A stretch of 64,000 nt of DNA, taken from Combretum micranthum. Its lineage: Eukaryota > Streptophyta > Magnoliopsida > Myrtales > Combretaceae. Both the position numbers and the translations under genes were made by a program. Every line of letters begins with the position of its first letter. The first letter of the stretch is position 1. The stretch is taken from the NCBI GenBank assembly GCA_024138025.1, contig JAMXBD010000206.1, forward strand, positions 1,302,001-1,366,000, in the 5' to 3' direction. This document shows, one piece after another, positions 23,901 to 36,900 of this stretch. The notes under the pieces were generated by a model. It worked only from the letters and a program-made list of their open reading frames with translations, made no database searches and had not been told where the DNA came from.

Positions 23901-24140
23901 GAGTATGAATGGACAAAAGATTATGAGTAAATTTTGGGATGTAAAAAACATTTAATAACATCAGTTTATCAGTAAGAGGAATTGACCAATGAGATGGACA
24001 GATTTCAACGTGCCATCTAGAAGACGAACGTGTATGGGGACATGCAAAGTTTTAGGATTAACAAAAAGTGATTTAAAATATGTAATGTGGTCACTAGCAC
24101 CAAGTCAACTATCCAGGAGCCAACGTTATTATTCAGAACA
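20982..24140 (-). pseudogene. Copia pol remnant (protease-integrase-RT-RNase H)
   Basis: Domains are read from right to left on the minus strand. At about 24100 a protease active site has lost its aspartate-containing triplet to a stop but is still followed by LGASDH. GAG-pre-integrase follows (RLGHTSCSKL, CEICSEAKAHHFPF, 23560-23750). Next is the integrase C-terminal part (TPYELMFGKPPSYDHLRIMG, 23000-23090). Reverse transcriptase has its catalytic YVDD at 21870-21881. RNase H segments carry SWKTKKQRTISSSTTEAEYQ and end in QPADMFTK near 21050. At least five frame breaks or stops separate these pieces, so no functional polyprotein is possible. Confidence 0.9.
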
Positions 24141-24313
24141 TCAAAACAAGATAGAGCAAAATGAGAAATTGAATCATTATGATTTCATCAACTATTATCA
24201 ATCGGTAATTCCATTCTCAAAATGAGAAAACAAATTTCAGAAATCCAAACACAAGATCTATTTAAGAAGAAGAAACAAAATGAATTATCTCAAGCTTATG
24301 AGCTCTGATACCA

Positions 24314-24488
24314 TGTGAAGAAAAATGAATTTCTTATTTTATTGATATGTAGAGATTGATACACACACGCGCGCACCGCTTCAATGGATTAAGAAAAGGA
24401 AAGAAATCCCTATTTAAGACTAATCAATATTATACGTTAATTTACATTTATTTGTGCAAATAAATAAACTCTTATCTATATCTTCACA
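24314..24488 (-). repeat. 5' LTR of the Copia element
   Basis: This 175 bp LTR is homologous to 20805-20973. The two copies differ by substitutions and by a length change in the CA/CG/TA-rich stretch (24361-24378 here, TA-rich in the partner). Read on the minus strand, it begins TGTGAAGA and ends TTCACA. Confidence 0.9.
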
Positions 24489-24710
24489 GTTTAGTTGATT
24501 AACTATAATTTCTTAATTCCAGTTCTAATTGCTAGCTAATAAGTAAGAATGAGAGTAATAGTACTTGTCGAGATCCTTAAGGAATACGACTCTGTAATTT
24601 GTTCCTATATTACATATGATAGGTATACTTGCTTGGAATTGACCAATTCATAAAACGGATCATAAGACCTTAATTAATAAAAACTTGATCGAAAATACTG
24701 TAGCATTGGT
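24489..24710 (+). mobile_element. Old Athila/Tat-like LTR, right part
   Basis: This is a continuation of 19368-20804 after the Copia insertion. It contains cgagatccttaaggaatacg (24569), a motif commonly seen near the 3' end of plant Athila/Tat LTRs. The assignment rests on that motif and on position. Confidence 0.4.
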
Positions 24711-26589
24711 GGTGATCATGAAGATTTAAAGCATTTATTTTAAGTATCGAAAATGATTCACCATAAGTGAACAAATATGATCTTGCTTTCAATCGGTTTA
24801 ACTTTTATCATTTCGATGATTGATTGAGGAGTTTATGTGTTTAATTGCAGGCAGATTGCAAAACAATCTCATTTTAAATACACAACACCGATGGGACTCG
24901 TGCATTCAGGACTCCTCGATCGATTCCGTCAATCTGAGCGCGGAGATGGAAGCTCCCAACGCTACGTTCGATCGCACAAGTCGAGATCCTGTAGAAAAAA
25001 GCTGTATGATGCGTCGATAGCATTGTCTGCTTCGCCGTGATGAAAAGATGGAACAACAATTAATAACATATATCATGGGGTTCTCATATCAACATTTTTA
25101 ATGGAAGATATAATTAAAAAATAAGTAGTCATGTTTATGATTTTGAATTTCGATGCCTATTTCTTAAATGCACCTGAAAGCTTCGATACTAAGTTCGAGA
25201 TTATGTCATTATAAAAATAATAATTAAATAAAACCACCAGTTACCTATATTAATATTTAAGATGAGGCTCATGATGTCTTACTTTTTTTTTTTTAATAAT
25301 AGTTTATATAATTAAAAAAATTTGTAAAAGTTATAATTGAAATAGTAGAATGAAAGTTATAACAACCAGTTTTATAGAGATGTGTATTTATTGCTTATGA
25401 TAAATGAAATATATCATATTAGAAACTATATCTTTCCAAAAATTTATAAATAAACTATTTATCTACTAAATAGAGTTTTACTAAAAGGAAAAATTTTATG
25501 GTTCTATAGTGATTATAATAGAATTAGTTCCATCATACCATTCAATAGTTCATACATATTCTAATTGAGATCGAAGTCGTTAAATTTTTCTACATCGATT
25601 TTTTTATAATAAATTTATGTCCTGTTTTTTTCAAGAAAATGTCTCATATTTAGAAAAGTATTTTACGTAAAAGTGTTTTTAGAAAATAATATGTTTTCAT
25701 GTGTTTGGTTACTTTTATAAAAATATATCATAAAATTTTTTTGTTGTAAACCTACTATGTAACATATCGCCATATGTAAATAATTTATTATTATCAAGTT
25801 ACTATATAAGTACATTATGCCAAATAATTTTATTTAAATTAAAAATATAAATTATAAATTATTATATAACATTTATTTACAAACCGTTGGTTGATATTTA
25901 TAATTTTTTAATGAGTATTCATTTTTTTTCTTTTCTCCATTAAATTATTTTCATATTTAAAATATAATTTATTGATTAATTATGATAAAAATAAAATAAA
26001 TATCACGTTCCTAGATTTTGAATAATTGCAAAGATTGATTCGGAAAATAACTTTCAGTTTTAAAAATAGTAAGTCGTTTTCCTTAAAAAAATAAGATTTT
26101 CTCTTTAGTAAAAATTATTTTCCGTTATAAGAGAAAATATTTTCTATTTAGAGTGTCTTCTTTCGTGCAATAAGCAAAGAAAAATAATTTTTGGAAATTG
26201 TTTATTTTGACACAAATAGGGCTTAATTGTAGAATCAATGAAGATATGGTTCTGTGAGGAGACTAATAATAACAAAGGAAGAGTTTCCTTAGTAAATTAA
26301 GTATGGTAATAATGGTCCAAAAAACTGTGGCAAGAAACAAAGGGACAATAAGACAACGTTAGGGTGGACTTCTTGATGGAGGTGGTGGTTGACCAGGCGA
26401 TGGCATCCTACATGAAGCTCAACTTCAATCGCCAACTACCAACATTTTTTTACCCTTTTATATTTTTTCCATAAGTTAAGTATTTAAGACATTTTTTATT
26501 TAGAAATATCCTTTTAGTTGTAAATAGGCAAGAGTAGTATAATCATTAGTTAACCCTCAAGTTTTAAAGTTTCATTACGTGGTGAGTTT
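24711..26589. other. Intergenic; one unidentified GC-richer patch
   Basis: The region is mostly AT-rich, with no gene recognised. At 24840-25040, just after an acceptor-like tttaattgcag, the sequence is GC-richer and open in two plus-strand frames (to about 25018 and 25037). I do not recognise either peptide. It may be an isolated exon remnant, but no partner exon was found nearby. Confidence 0.45.
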
Positions 26590-27420
26590 AGTTAATTTAA
26601 AAGTGCATATAAGTAGACATCTCTTCGAGTTGGATCCAAACAGGGACTCGGGAAGAATCAGCCACCGTGTGTCCTGCATTGGATCCGTTATGCACCCGTA
26701 GAATTGAGGTCCAATCTGGCTTCAATAAGATAGTTCGGTTTTTGGTTAAAAAAAAAGAAAAAAATTGGTTTGTGAAAAATTTTATTTTAAATATGCAGGT
26801 AGGACCGGTAAGACCCACCCTGTGAACTAGTGGGTCCATGGGTTCTATCCGCCCTGCCATCCCTACAGGGGCGATTTCGAATCCTTTTTTTTTTTACCCG
26901 AACTTGGCGGGGCAGGTCTTGGTTCGGACACGATCTAGAAATAAGGTTTATAAGAAGGGTAAATGTAAATTAATATATGTAATATTATATTACTCTTCTT
27001 CAAAAAGTTAGAGATAATTTTTTTAAAGATTATGGATTTTGAAGTGTCAACCCTTTGTTTCCACCAATTGTACCTAGACATATCCCGAAGGGGTCAGGTT
27101 GGGTCACCGGGTCATGATTCAAAAAAATAAGGGACTTGAAATCGCCTCCAAGAAAGGAAGGGGGACAGGGTAGGTCCAATTGAAGACCCGCTGGGTTCGA
27201 GATAGGTCTGACCCAGTCCTATTTACTTATTTTTTTTAATATATATTTTTTAAATTTTTCATAAGGGGACCCGTATGGATCGGTGGACTTGGCAAGTTTG
27301 CTTCATGGGTAAGACCCGCTTCATCGGATCAGGTCCATGTGGGTTAAATCCGTGGCCAGTTTGGATAGAGTATTAGTTCAGACCTAACCCAGAGACATGT
27401 CTAGTTGTATCCATAAAAAA
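26590..27420. repeat. GACCCG-rich repeat, probable hAT-type element debris
   Basis: Two GC-richer stretches (26620-26940 and 27040-27390) are filled with short imperfect words such as agacccgc, gggtccatg and ggtaagacc on both strands. Dense subterminal words of this kind are typical of non-autonomous plant hAT elements. Terminal repeats and an 8-bp duplication were not identified, and there is no gene. Confidence 0.35.
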
Positions 27421-28314
27421 CGTTATTAATACTAGATCATATGTCGATCCTTTTGTTTTTTTCCTATCATCAGGACTTTACTGGCATTTTATCCTAATTT
27501 TCAGGAGACCATAGGGCTTCATCAATGATTATATGTTAATGTGTACATAATATATTGCTAGGTAAACTGCCAATGTGGAAGTCGAGTAGTGTCTAATAAA
27601 TATTCACATGAATGTATTCTCTATGCCTTCCAACCTAAAGATATAATAAACTTGTCACATCCTCGCACCACCATATGAAAATTTTTAGAATCCTACTAAT
27701 TTCTTCAATTATGCATAAGATACCGAACTCTCATAAAGTAATCATCATAATCTCATAGGATTTACATTTGGTCACACAAATCAACATGATATATCCATAA
27801 AATCAAGTAAATGGAACCTGTAAATTTTTGTCAAATGCAACATCATTGAATCAAGTCCATCTAATCTATAACATCACAACGTAACAAGGGGTTTCAAGTC
27901 ACATGGTAATTATATCTCAAAAATGTCTCACTCGGGGTACATAATCACCGCAAGCAAATGTGTATGTCATGTAGACATAGCATACAACTTACATAAAGCC
28001 AGACACATATCCCTCTTAACCTAAAGTTGTTATTTGTTGGCCATTAGTATGATTGATTTACATAGTCATTTATACAAGCATCCTGTGCCACATGAACAAT
28101 TTAGTTATAATTTCCTTCCAACATATTAATTCATACCTTAATGACTCGCTCATTAACAACCCACCAATATAAGACACCCACAATTGATGACAACAACACC
28201 TAATCTACCACATCATTTAAGATCACTGCCTATACTTCATAGTTTGATTAATGTCTTGGTAATTTAGCTAGGAATTATGCCTATTCTACGCCCTATAAAC
28301 TAAGTTCATTTTCC
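27421..28314. other. Intergenic, no gene seen
   Basis: The sequence is AT-rich and apparently low-copy. It contains no credible reading frame and no repeat structure that I can identify within the window. Confidence 0.5.
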
Positions 28315-28690
28315 AAAGTGGGGCTGTAAATGAGTTGAAACAGCTCGCAAGCTATTCGAATTCGACTTGTTTATAATTGAGTCAAGCCTGAGTTTGAGCT
28401 ATTCAAATAGCTATCGAGTTCGAGTTTTAAAATACTCGTCTCATTGAACTCACGAACTCAATCGAATTGAGTCGAGTTCTAACTTATCGAGTATTAAATA
28501 CTTATTATAGTTAAATCAGTATTTAAAAAATAATTAAATTTAATTGAGTTGAGTTCGAGCTTATCGAGTATTAAATCGAGTCTAAAAATCAAAGCTTAAT
28601 CGAATTCGAGTTTCAAATTTTTTATTTGAGTAGAGTTAACGCTTGATATTGTATCGATTCCACTCGATTCAATTTTTTGTCTATTCTAGA
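28315..28690. repeat. GAGTTCGAG/CGAATTCGA-word repeat element
   Basis: The segment opens with ggggctgtaaatgagttg and contains many variants of gagttcgag, cgaattcga and actcgat on both strands. This matches a common type of plant non-autonomous DNA element (hAT-like MITE) with subterminal word arrays. Ends were not resolved and no coding sequence is seen. Confidence 0.45.
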
Positions 28691-30430
28691 GTCTATTTTA
28701 ACGTGCGACATATATTCAACTTAATTTCCCAATAAGTCCAAATTGACAGTCTAATTATAAATTCGACGTGTCTCGCGCATGCTTAAAAGAAGTAGGTGGC
28801 GACAATTTATGACCAGTACAAACATGAACCATAAATAGCCAACAAACCATACCAAATAAAACCAAAATGAAATAGGAAACCGAACTTAAATAAAGGGTTA
28901 AGGAATAAAGAAAAATGCAATTCTAAAAGAAAATCCAATAATCTAAATTTTTGGAGAAATCTGTAGCAATACCACACTTGCAATCGGTTGAAGATGCATA
29001 AATAAAAATATAATTTTAGGTATCATAAGATAAACTCATGTCTTCAGGGGAATGAAATCATGCCTTAAAAACATAATTTTAATGCATTTTGAAATCCTAT
29101 TTTTAAGATATGATTTCAACCATACCATTTCTAGAAATTTTTTTCCTTTGGCGTTTGGAATTTTTCCTAAATTTGCATTTTTTTTCTTCCCCAAAATAAA
29201 TAAAAAAAAGTCTACAGTGATTGTTGATCTTAAGAAAATTTTATTTTTCCCTCGCGATTAGTTAATAAATGCTTAAATTTACAATATTTGTATTAATCTA
29301 TATTATTAACGTTGTATACGTTTTTTTTAATAATTAGAATAGGTATTTAGGCAGTTTTTTTTTTCCCAAACACTTTCCAATACCGTTTTCTACAATATAC
29401 TGGGATCAGGAACCTAATAGTTTTCATAACAATTGGCTACAGCATTCATTGACATATTTAGATTATTATATATAGTAAAGAACAAAAAAATTATATGCAT
29501 GTAAATATAAATATTGGCTTCTCCAATAAGTTCATTTAATATATCAATATATGGATAATTTTTTTCTTAACCTTTCACAACAAGTTACTCATTTTATAAA
29601 ATATTAACTCTTTTCTTTAATCACTCAAGCCAATTATACTAACTTACCATCAAATACTATTTTCCGATTTATTTACTCAACTTCTTTCTATATATCATAT
29701 ACATTAGATTTACCATCTCTCAAGCCATATTTTTTTCTTCTATACATACTCTTCTTTTAGAGTTAAATACCAAATATATCTTTGTAAAATTAATCTTGTT
29801 TACTTTATATTATATATTATATTTATTTTTAAAAAAATGCTGATTGAGATTTTCTTTTTGAATGCATAAATAAGATATAAATCCAAATAGGTTATATTAA
29901 ATTAAACTCCCACAATCAAATTTATTTACTGTTTAAGAGATTTTTATTTTTATCCCTTTAATAAATGCAAATTCAAAATAAGTGAAAAAAAAGGGGTGTA
30001 ACTTATTTTTTCCTATCCTACAAATTAAGGTTATTTAAATATAAATTAGATACTTTAATAACCTAAATATTCATGCATAATCATATTTTGACTTTTATGA
30101 AGAAATAGAGGCTATGTATGTATATATATGTCTTAATATAAAGTGTACCGTCGAAAAATCGTATATTAAACATGTAATATAAATATATAAGATTCACCTA
30201 ATGTTAAGATTCCATATTCATCATGCATTTTTATGATAATTTTATATAATCGTTATTTGCATAAATAAGTTTGTAGATAAATTGCTAAACAGCATGATCA
30301 CATCAAAATTTATATTGAATAAATTCAATATATTAGGCTAAAAAAATCCATATATTAGGAGCAAAAAACTAGCAAATAAAAAAAATCAATATACAAAATT
30401 CTGTTAAAAAAAAGTAAAACAAAACTCTTC
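28691..30430. other. AT-rich upstream region of SEC16
   Basis: No gene was found. This strongly AT-rich DNA with poly-A and poly-T tracts lies upstream of SEC16 and must contain its distal promoter. No specific element can be supported. Confidence 0.5.
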
Positions 30431-30576
30431 TTGATGGCCAAAAAAAAAAAAAAAAAACAAAAACAAAACAAAATTCTTCCCCTCTCTCCCTCTCTGGTAA
30501 ATCAGCAGAATAATTTCTATCGTCATCCTCTCTCTCTCTCTCACACATTCATAGTCTTAACCTCTGTAATCTGTGA

Positions 30577-30610
<34 letters not shown>

Positions 30611-30958
30611 GCTCGGCTCTCTGGCTCGCTCGCTTATGGTATCATAGTTATTGCGTCTTTTCTCTTTCGTCCATGTGAGAAACCCTAGATCTCTTTCATT
30701 TGGGGGATTTTAGTCCATTGATTTTAGGTCAGGTTAATTCAACGTTCAATTTTGACGGATTCGATAGCGCGAGTATGGATCTAATACGTACCACGACGAA
30801 CTAGCTTGAAAATTATAGTTTTTGACCACAAGAAGCTTAATTTTGGTCGGTTTAGTTGTTGAATCGTGTTTTCAAGAGTGAGAATATTGATCGGATCTTA
30901 GTGTTTTTTATTGTTTTTGAGATTAGGGTTGATTAAGGTTTTTTTTGTTGATAATTCT
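30431..30958 (+). promoter_or_regulatory. SEC16 proximal promoter and 5' leader with CT repeats
   Basis: A poly-A stretch (about 30440-30458) is followed by (CT)n runs at 30524-30541 and 30574-30606. A leader-like region with aaaccctagatct follows, up to the ATG at 30959. CT/GA tracts just upstream of plant start sites are common core-promoter and 5'-leader features and bind BPC/GAGA-type proteins. The transcription start, and whether there is a leader intron, cannot be told from sequence alone. Confidence 0.5.
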
Positions 30959-33900
30959 ATGGCTAGTAATCCTCCATTTGAGATGGAGGATCAGACTGAT
31001 GAGGATTTCTTTGATAAATTGGTCAATGATGACGACGATGATTTCGGTACCCCGAAACTGATTACTCGGGCTGGATCAGATGTTGTTAGTGCCTTTTCTA
31101 ATTTAAGTATAGAAGGGAGTGCTGGAAAGAGTGATATAAGTGTGAAAAGAGAGAGGGATTCTGTGCTTTGGGTGAAGGGAAAAGTGATGCATCATCACCT
31201 TCAGTGGAGAAGAAAGCTCTTGTGTCGGCTAGTTCATTTGATTTTGATAGTATGACCGATTCGGGATCGGCTGCAAATGCAGTTACAGAGAGTTCGGTAG
31301 GTGAGAAAGGTTTGAACTTGAATAAAGGGTTGGATAATGTGGAGGGCGGTGTGGGCTTAGGTGATGAGGCTGGAAGAGAGAGTAGCGTGTTGTCATCATT
31401 GAATTCATTTGAATTCAATACTGGGGTTGAGTTGAATGGGTCTGGATCTGACGGTTTAATGGGTTCGGTTGAGGGTGCTTTGGGCTTAGATGATGAGGCT
31501 GGAGGAGAGAGTAGTGTGTTGCAATCATCAAATTCATTTGAATTCAATACTGGCGTTGGGTTGAATGGAATAGGATCTGAAGCTTCGATGGTTCAGTTGA
31601 GAACACTCATGCTGGATTCTCTGGGGGAAGTAAGCAGGTGGATTGGAGTTCCTTTCATGGGTTCGGATCAGACCCTGACTTCTTCTCCAATTTGGTGAAT
31701 AGTGGTGGAGAATTTCCTGTGCAGGAGGAAGATTTGGGTTGTCAAGCAAATGTTGTGTCTAGTAGTATGGGATTCACATCTACTGGACTGGAAAATTCAG
31801 TTTATGGTGGATCGGATCAGGATCAACTGGGATATGGGACAAGAAATCAAGGGAATTATAAGTCCAGTAGTGTAGGGTTTACATCCACTGGATTGGAAAA
31901 TTCAGTTTATGATGGACAGCATCTGGAGCAGCAAGGATACGGGACAGGAAATGAGCAAAGCCTTGATGCCCAAGATTGGGAAAATATGTATCCAGGATGG
32001 AAGTATGACTATAATACTGGTCAATGGTATCATGTTGAGAATTATGGCACGATGGCTAACACACAAGACAACTCCATTGCTAGTGTGAATCTGCAAGAAA
32101 GTGCGAATAATTTTTCAGGTGAGGGATGGTCTGCTGCTAATTTTGATGGCCAGGTTGGAGTTTCTTATTTGCAGCAGACTTCTCAATCTATTGCAGGAAT
32201 TGTAAGTGAGACTGGAACAACAGAGAACGTGTCAAATTGGAATCAGTTCTCGGAAGTAAATAATGGATACCCCGAACATATGATTTTTCATCCTCAGTAT
32301 CCTGGTTGGTATTATGATTCAATAGCACAAGAATGGCGGGCATTGGATAGCTATGTACCTTCGGCTCAACAGACAAATCAATATCATGATCACCAGAGTC
32401 AAAATGAATTGAGTATCAGTGGTGCTCTTCAAAATAGTTCATACAGTGAATTCGGGCAAGCTAATTATGGTTCACAAGACCAAATTAGTCACAGTCAAGG
32501 CAGCCAGTGGTCTGGGTCCTATGGTGAGCAGAGTCAGTACAATATGACCAAGATGTGGCAACCTGAGACTACTGCTGTTAACAGTAATACCATTCAAGAT
32601 TACGGTCAACAGGCGAATACTAAATATGGTTCGGAAATTTCTCTAAATAACCATGTTGATCAATTCAAGTCTTCTAATTCCTTGACAGCAGTGCCATCTT
32701 ATGGCAAGCAAGTTCAGGGTCATGCTGAGGTTAATGGTACGTTTGGGATGCAACCATTTGTTCCCAGTCAGCCCTTCAACCAGGCAAACGTTTCCCAAAA
32801 CCAACATATGCAGAACTCAAGTAGTTTCTATCAGAGCCAAAATACGGGATTTTATCCTCAGCAGTCATTTCAGAGTGTCAAACAGTTTCCTAATGATTTT
32901 AATCAGGGAAGATCGTCTGAGGGCCGTCCTCCTCATGCTTTAGTGACATTTGGATTTGGTGGAAAACTCATAGTTATGAAAGATGCAAATTCCACAAGCA
33001 ATTCAATGTATGGAAATCAGGTGTGTATGTGGTGCAGGCTTTATTTGTTTTAATTAAGCGTACAATTTCTGTGTAAAGGTCTGACTTGTATGTTTATTTT
33101 GCATGTAGAGTTCAACTGGGTCCTCCATTTCCGTCCTCAGCTTGATGGAAGTTGTGCAAAATGCGAATTTTGTCTCTGGAGATGGAGTAGTTCCTTGTGA
33201 ATATTTCCGTGCTTTATGTCAACACTCCTTGCCAGGTCCACTGGTTGGTGGAAATGTTGGAAATAAAGACCTGAACAAATGGATTGATGAGAGAATTGCC
33301 AGCTGTGAATCTTCAGAAATGTATTATAATAAGAAAAGTGAAAGTTTGAAGTTGCTGCTCTGTTTGCTTAAATTAGCCTGTCAACATTATGGGAAACTTC
33401 GATCTCCTTTTGGCACTGACGCATTACTAAAGGTAAATAAAATTATCTTACATGTTTATTTTAGGCTCATTATTAGGTGATATGGTTATAGTTTAGTCTG
33501 GAGGCATTAAAATATTTGGTTTCATGCTACATGTGTTTGCCTCGTTTTCAGATGCTTTGGAAATTCTAGTGAAGCTAGTTTCCTAACACATTAATTATTA
33601 CAACCACCACCCAAACCCCCACACACCCCACCCACCCACCCCCAAAAAAAAAAAAAATATTTTCTCAGCACATCTCCTTTTACCCTGGTTGCAATCCATT
33701 GACAATGCAACTAAACTGCTGCCTTGTGATGGTTTTTTCTGCTAATTAACTCCATGTCTTGCTTTGTTCTTTGGTGATTATTCGTTGATCGGTTATGTGG
33801 GGAGGCGCTTGATTTGCATCACTGGTTGTATATGCAACAGCTAAGAATTTTAATTATCAGGAAGTATGAAACAGTTATTTATTGGTATGGTGGTGGCCCT

Positions 33901-36900
33901 GTTGTTAGTTTAGGAGTAAGTTCTTTAATCAAGAAAGAGGCAGGCTAATTCTTGAACATTTTCAGTTTCATGTACTATTGATTTTTCTCCATTCTCTAAA
34001 TTCCTTAGGAATAATTTTTTCAAAGTTTTGTTTTGCTTTTCCTATATTTATATTTGGAAAAGCTATTATAACACAATGTTCCTCTCTGTGCAGGAAGGTG
34101 ACAATCCCGAAATAGCAGTTGCTAAGCTCTTTGCATCTGCTAAAGAGAGAAAAGAAGCATATGGTCCTGTGTCTCAAAGCCACTGCCTGCAGTCATTACC
34201 TTCTACTGAACAAGTTCAGGTAAATCTGAAATTGTTGGTCAGTCTTGGGTTGGGGTGATTGTAGATCTATTCTAAGATGATTTTTAATGCTTTTGTGTAG
34301 GCAATAGCATCAGAGGTACAGAAACTCCTGGTGTCTGGGAGAAAAATGGAGGCTCTTAAGTATGCCCAAGAAGGTCAGTTGTGGGGTCCTGCGCTTGTCC
34401 TTGCTTCACAACTGGGAGATCAGGTTACATTTGCTTTTTTTTTTATTTGGTCTTTTGGCTCTTTACGTACATGATTTGTAACTACCTATTGAAGCTTGAC
34501 TTATTTATATATGTCTGTTTAATTTGCTCCTTTGTACTTGGTCTTTTGGCTCTTTATGCACATAATCTGTAACTACCTACTGAACCTTGGGTTATCTGTA
34601 TTTGTGTATGGGACCATGGCAGTTCTATGTTGATACCATAAAGCAAATGGCTTTACATCAGCTAGTTCCAGGATCACCATTGCGAACGCTGTGCCTGCTG
34701 ATTGCAGGGCAACCGGCTGAAGTTTTTCAGCAGAAACTACAGTGGGTGGTATTCCTGGTTCACATTATATGTCTCAACGCACTCAGCAGGTCTGTGTTGT
34801 GATTGCCTTAACCACAATCTATGCTTTTCTTTTCTGTCTTTTTATTTTTTTAATTATTATTATTTATTATTTTACTTCTTTTTCTTATCCTTATGAGGCA
34901 AAAGAAAATATAAAGAACAAGTGGAAAGTAGCATGTTTATCACTAGAAGATGATAACAACAACAGTTTGTCACCTATTGTTCTCTTCATAATTTACAGGT
35001 TGGGGCTAATGGAATGCTTGATGATTGGGAAGAAAACCTTGCTGTAATTGCTGCAAACAGAACGAAGGATGATGAACTTGTCATTATTCACCTTGGAGAT
35101 AGCCTGTGGAAGGAAAGAAGTGATGTATGATACTCATCTCATTTTGTTGTTTTAACAGTCCAGTTTTGCACATTAATCTGACAAAACTAGCTCCTTTGCA
35201 GATCACTGCTGCACATATTTGCTATTTGGTTGCGGAAGCCAACTTTGAGTCATATTCTGACAGTGCAAGACTTTGTCTTGTTGGAACAGATCACTGGAAG
35301 TTTCCTCGAACATTTGCAAGTCCAGAGGCTATTCAGGTAATTGCCATTTGGTTTGACTTTAATTTGTGCTCCCTTTTATAGGTTGTTGAAACATTATACT
35401 GATCCTGTACTTGTTGAATTAACATGTCCTTGTTGCTTGCATTTCTTTTTCCTAATAAAGTAAAAAATAAAAATAAAAAAAAGGAGCTTTATGGCATATC
35501 CTTTCACAAGCATTTGAGGATTTCATTTTGAGACTGGGTTCTGCTCAGGAGGATTATTAGATGGACCCCATTATGTACTTTTCAGTGTTTGCTTCTTTTT
35601 TATGCCTTTTTCTTCCTGCTAGATTTCCATATCCAGCTTTGAATGTTATTTCTGGAATACATTTTTGGATAATTTTTTTCTCTTTTTTTTGGGTAATTTT
35701 TTTCATTGAATTAATCAAATCAAGGTTACAGTTTTATAGTTCTCTATATTGTCAATTTGAATTTTTAAGATTTGAACTCGGGGCCATTGGGATTTCTTTT
35801 TGGACTGAATTGCTATTTAGCTTGCAACTCACTCTTTTGAATCCTCATTTTTTATTTGATTGAGGACTAAATTTTTAAAAGGGGTAAATGGAAAATTTCC
35901 TAATTTATTTCTACATGTGACTTTGGATTTTCCTTTCGCTCCAGGTGGGAACCAACAGTTTATTGTCATTAGATTTTTGAGGGAATTCACTGAAATTTTG
36001 TTTTGGACAGAGGACAGAGCTATATGAATATGCCAAAGTGCTGGGAAATTCTCAGTTTATGTTGCTACCCTTTCAGCCATATAAACTCATCTATGCATAT
36101 ATGCTTGCTGAGGTTGGAAAAATTTCAGACTCCTTGAAGTAAGTTTGAATTGCTTATTTTGAATATTTTTTCATTGTCATATCAGTATTTCTCAGTGGTA
36201 AATATTTCAGGTACTGCCAGGCATTAACTAAATCTCTGAAAACTGGACGAGCACCTGAAGTAGAAATGTGGAAGCAAGCAGTGCTATCTCTGGAGGAAAG
36301 AATTCGAACTCACCAACAGGTGATCATTATGGTCATATCTGTGAAATTTTTTTTCCTCAGGGTGAGGGGGCGGGGTGGGTGTTGTGATTTGCGCCTGCGC
36401 CCCATATGGTGTAATTTTCATGGTCATTTGTGTTTTCAAACCTTCTTTTACAGGGTGGATATTCTGCCAACTTAGCTCCAGCAAAACTGGTGGGCAAATT
36501 GCTCAACTTTTTTGATAATACTGCTTATAAGGTTGTTGGTGGTTTACCTCCTCCTGCACCAGCAACATCCCAAGCAAGTACTCAGGGAAACAATGAGCAA
36601 TTCCTGCCTCCATTAGTTCCTAAAGTATCAGGCAGTCAGTCAACAATGGCCATGTCGTCATTAATACCATCTGCTTCAATGGAGCCCATAAGTGACTGGA
36701 CAGCTGATAATAACAAAATGACATTCCATAACAGAAGTGTTTCTGAGCCAGATTTTGGCAGGAGCCCTAGACAGGTTTGTAATTATCTCTATTTGAAAAA
36801 GGAACACAAAAAGAAAATTAATATCCTTTGATGCTTAATATCTTAGATGCCCCTTTAAAGAAAGCACCTTCTGTTATTCTGCATGCTTTGATGAAAGTGG

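Larger units (their letters stand above)
20805..24488 (-). mobile_element. Decayed Ty1/Copia retrotransposon with short LTRs
   Basis: Two short LTRs (20805-20973, 169 bp; 24314-24488, 175 bp) flank 3.34 kb. The right LTR is TGTGAAG...CTTCACA, while the left LTR has lost its exact TG start. The initiator-Met primer site TGGTATCAGAGC (minus strand, 24302-24313) touches the 5' LTR, and the purine tract TTGAGGGAAGG lies beside the 3' LTR (20974-20986). Minus-strand remnants in Copia order are protease, GAG-pre-integrase, integrase, reverse transcriptase and RNase H. The interval between primer site and protease is only about 150 bp, so gag has been deleted. Stops and frameshifts interrupt pol. 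It lies within an older Athila-like LTR. Confidence 0.9.

Noticed and set aside
31098..31749. Minus-strand open frames opposite SEC16 exon 1
   Set aside because: They are shadows of the coding strand. The plus-strand frame matches SEC16 and has proper splice sites.
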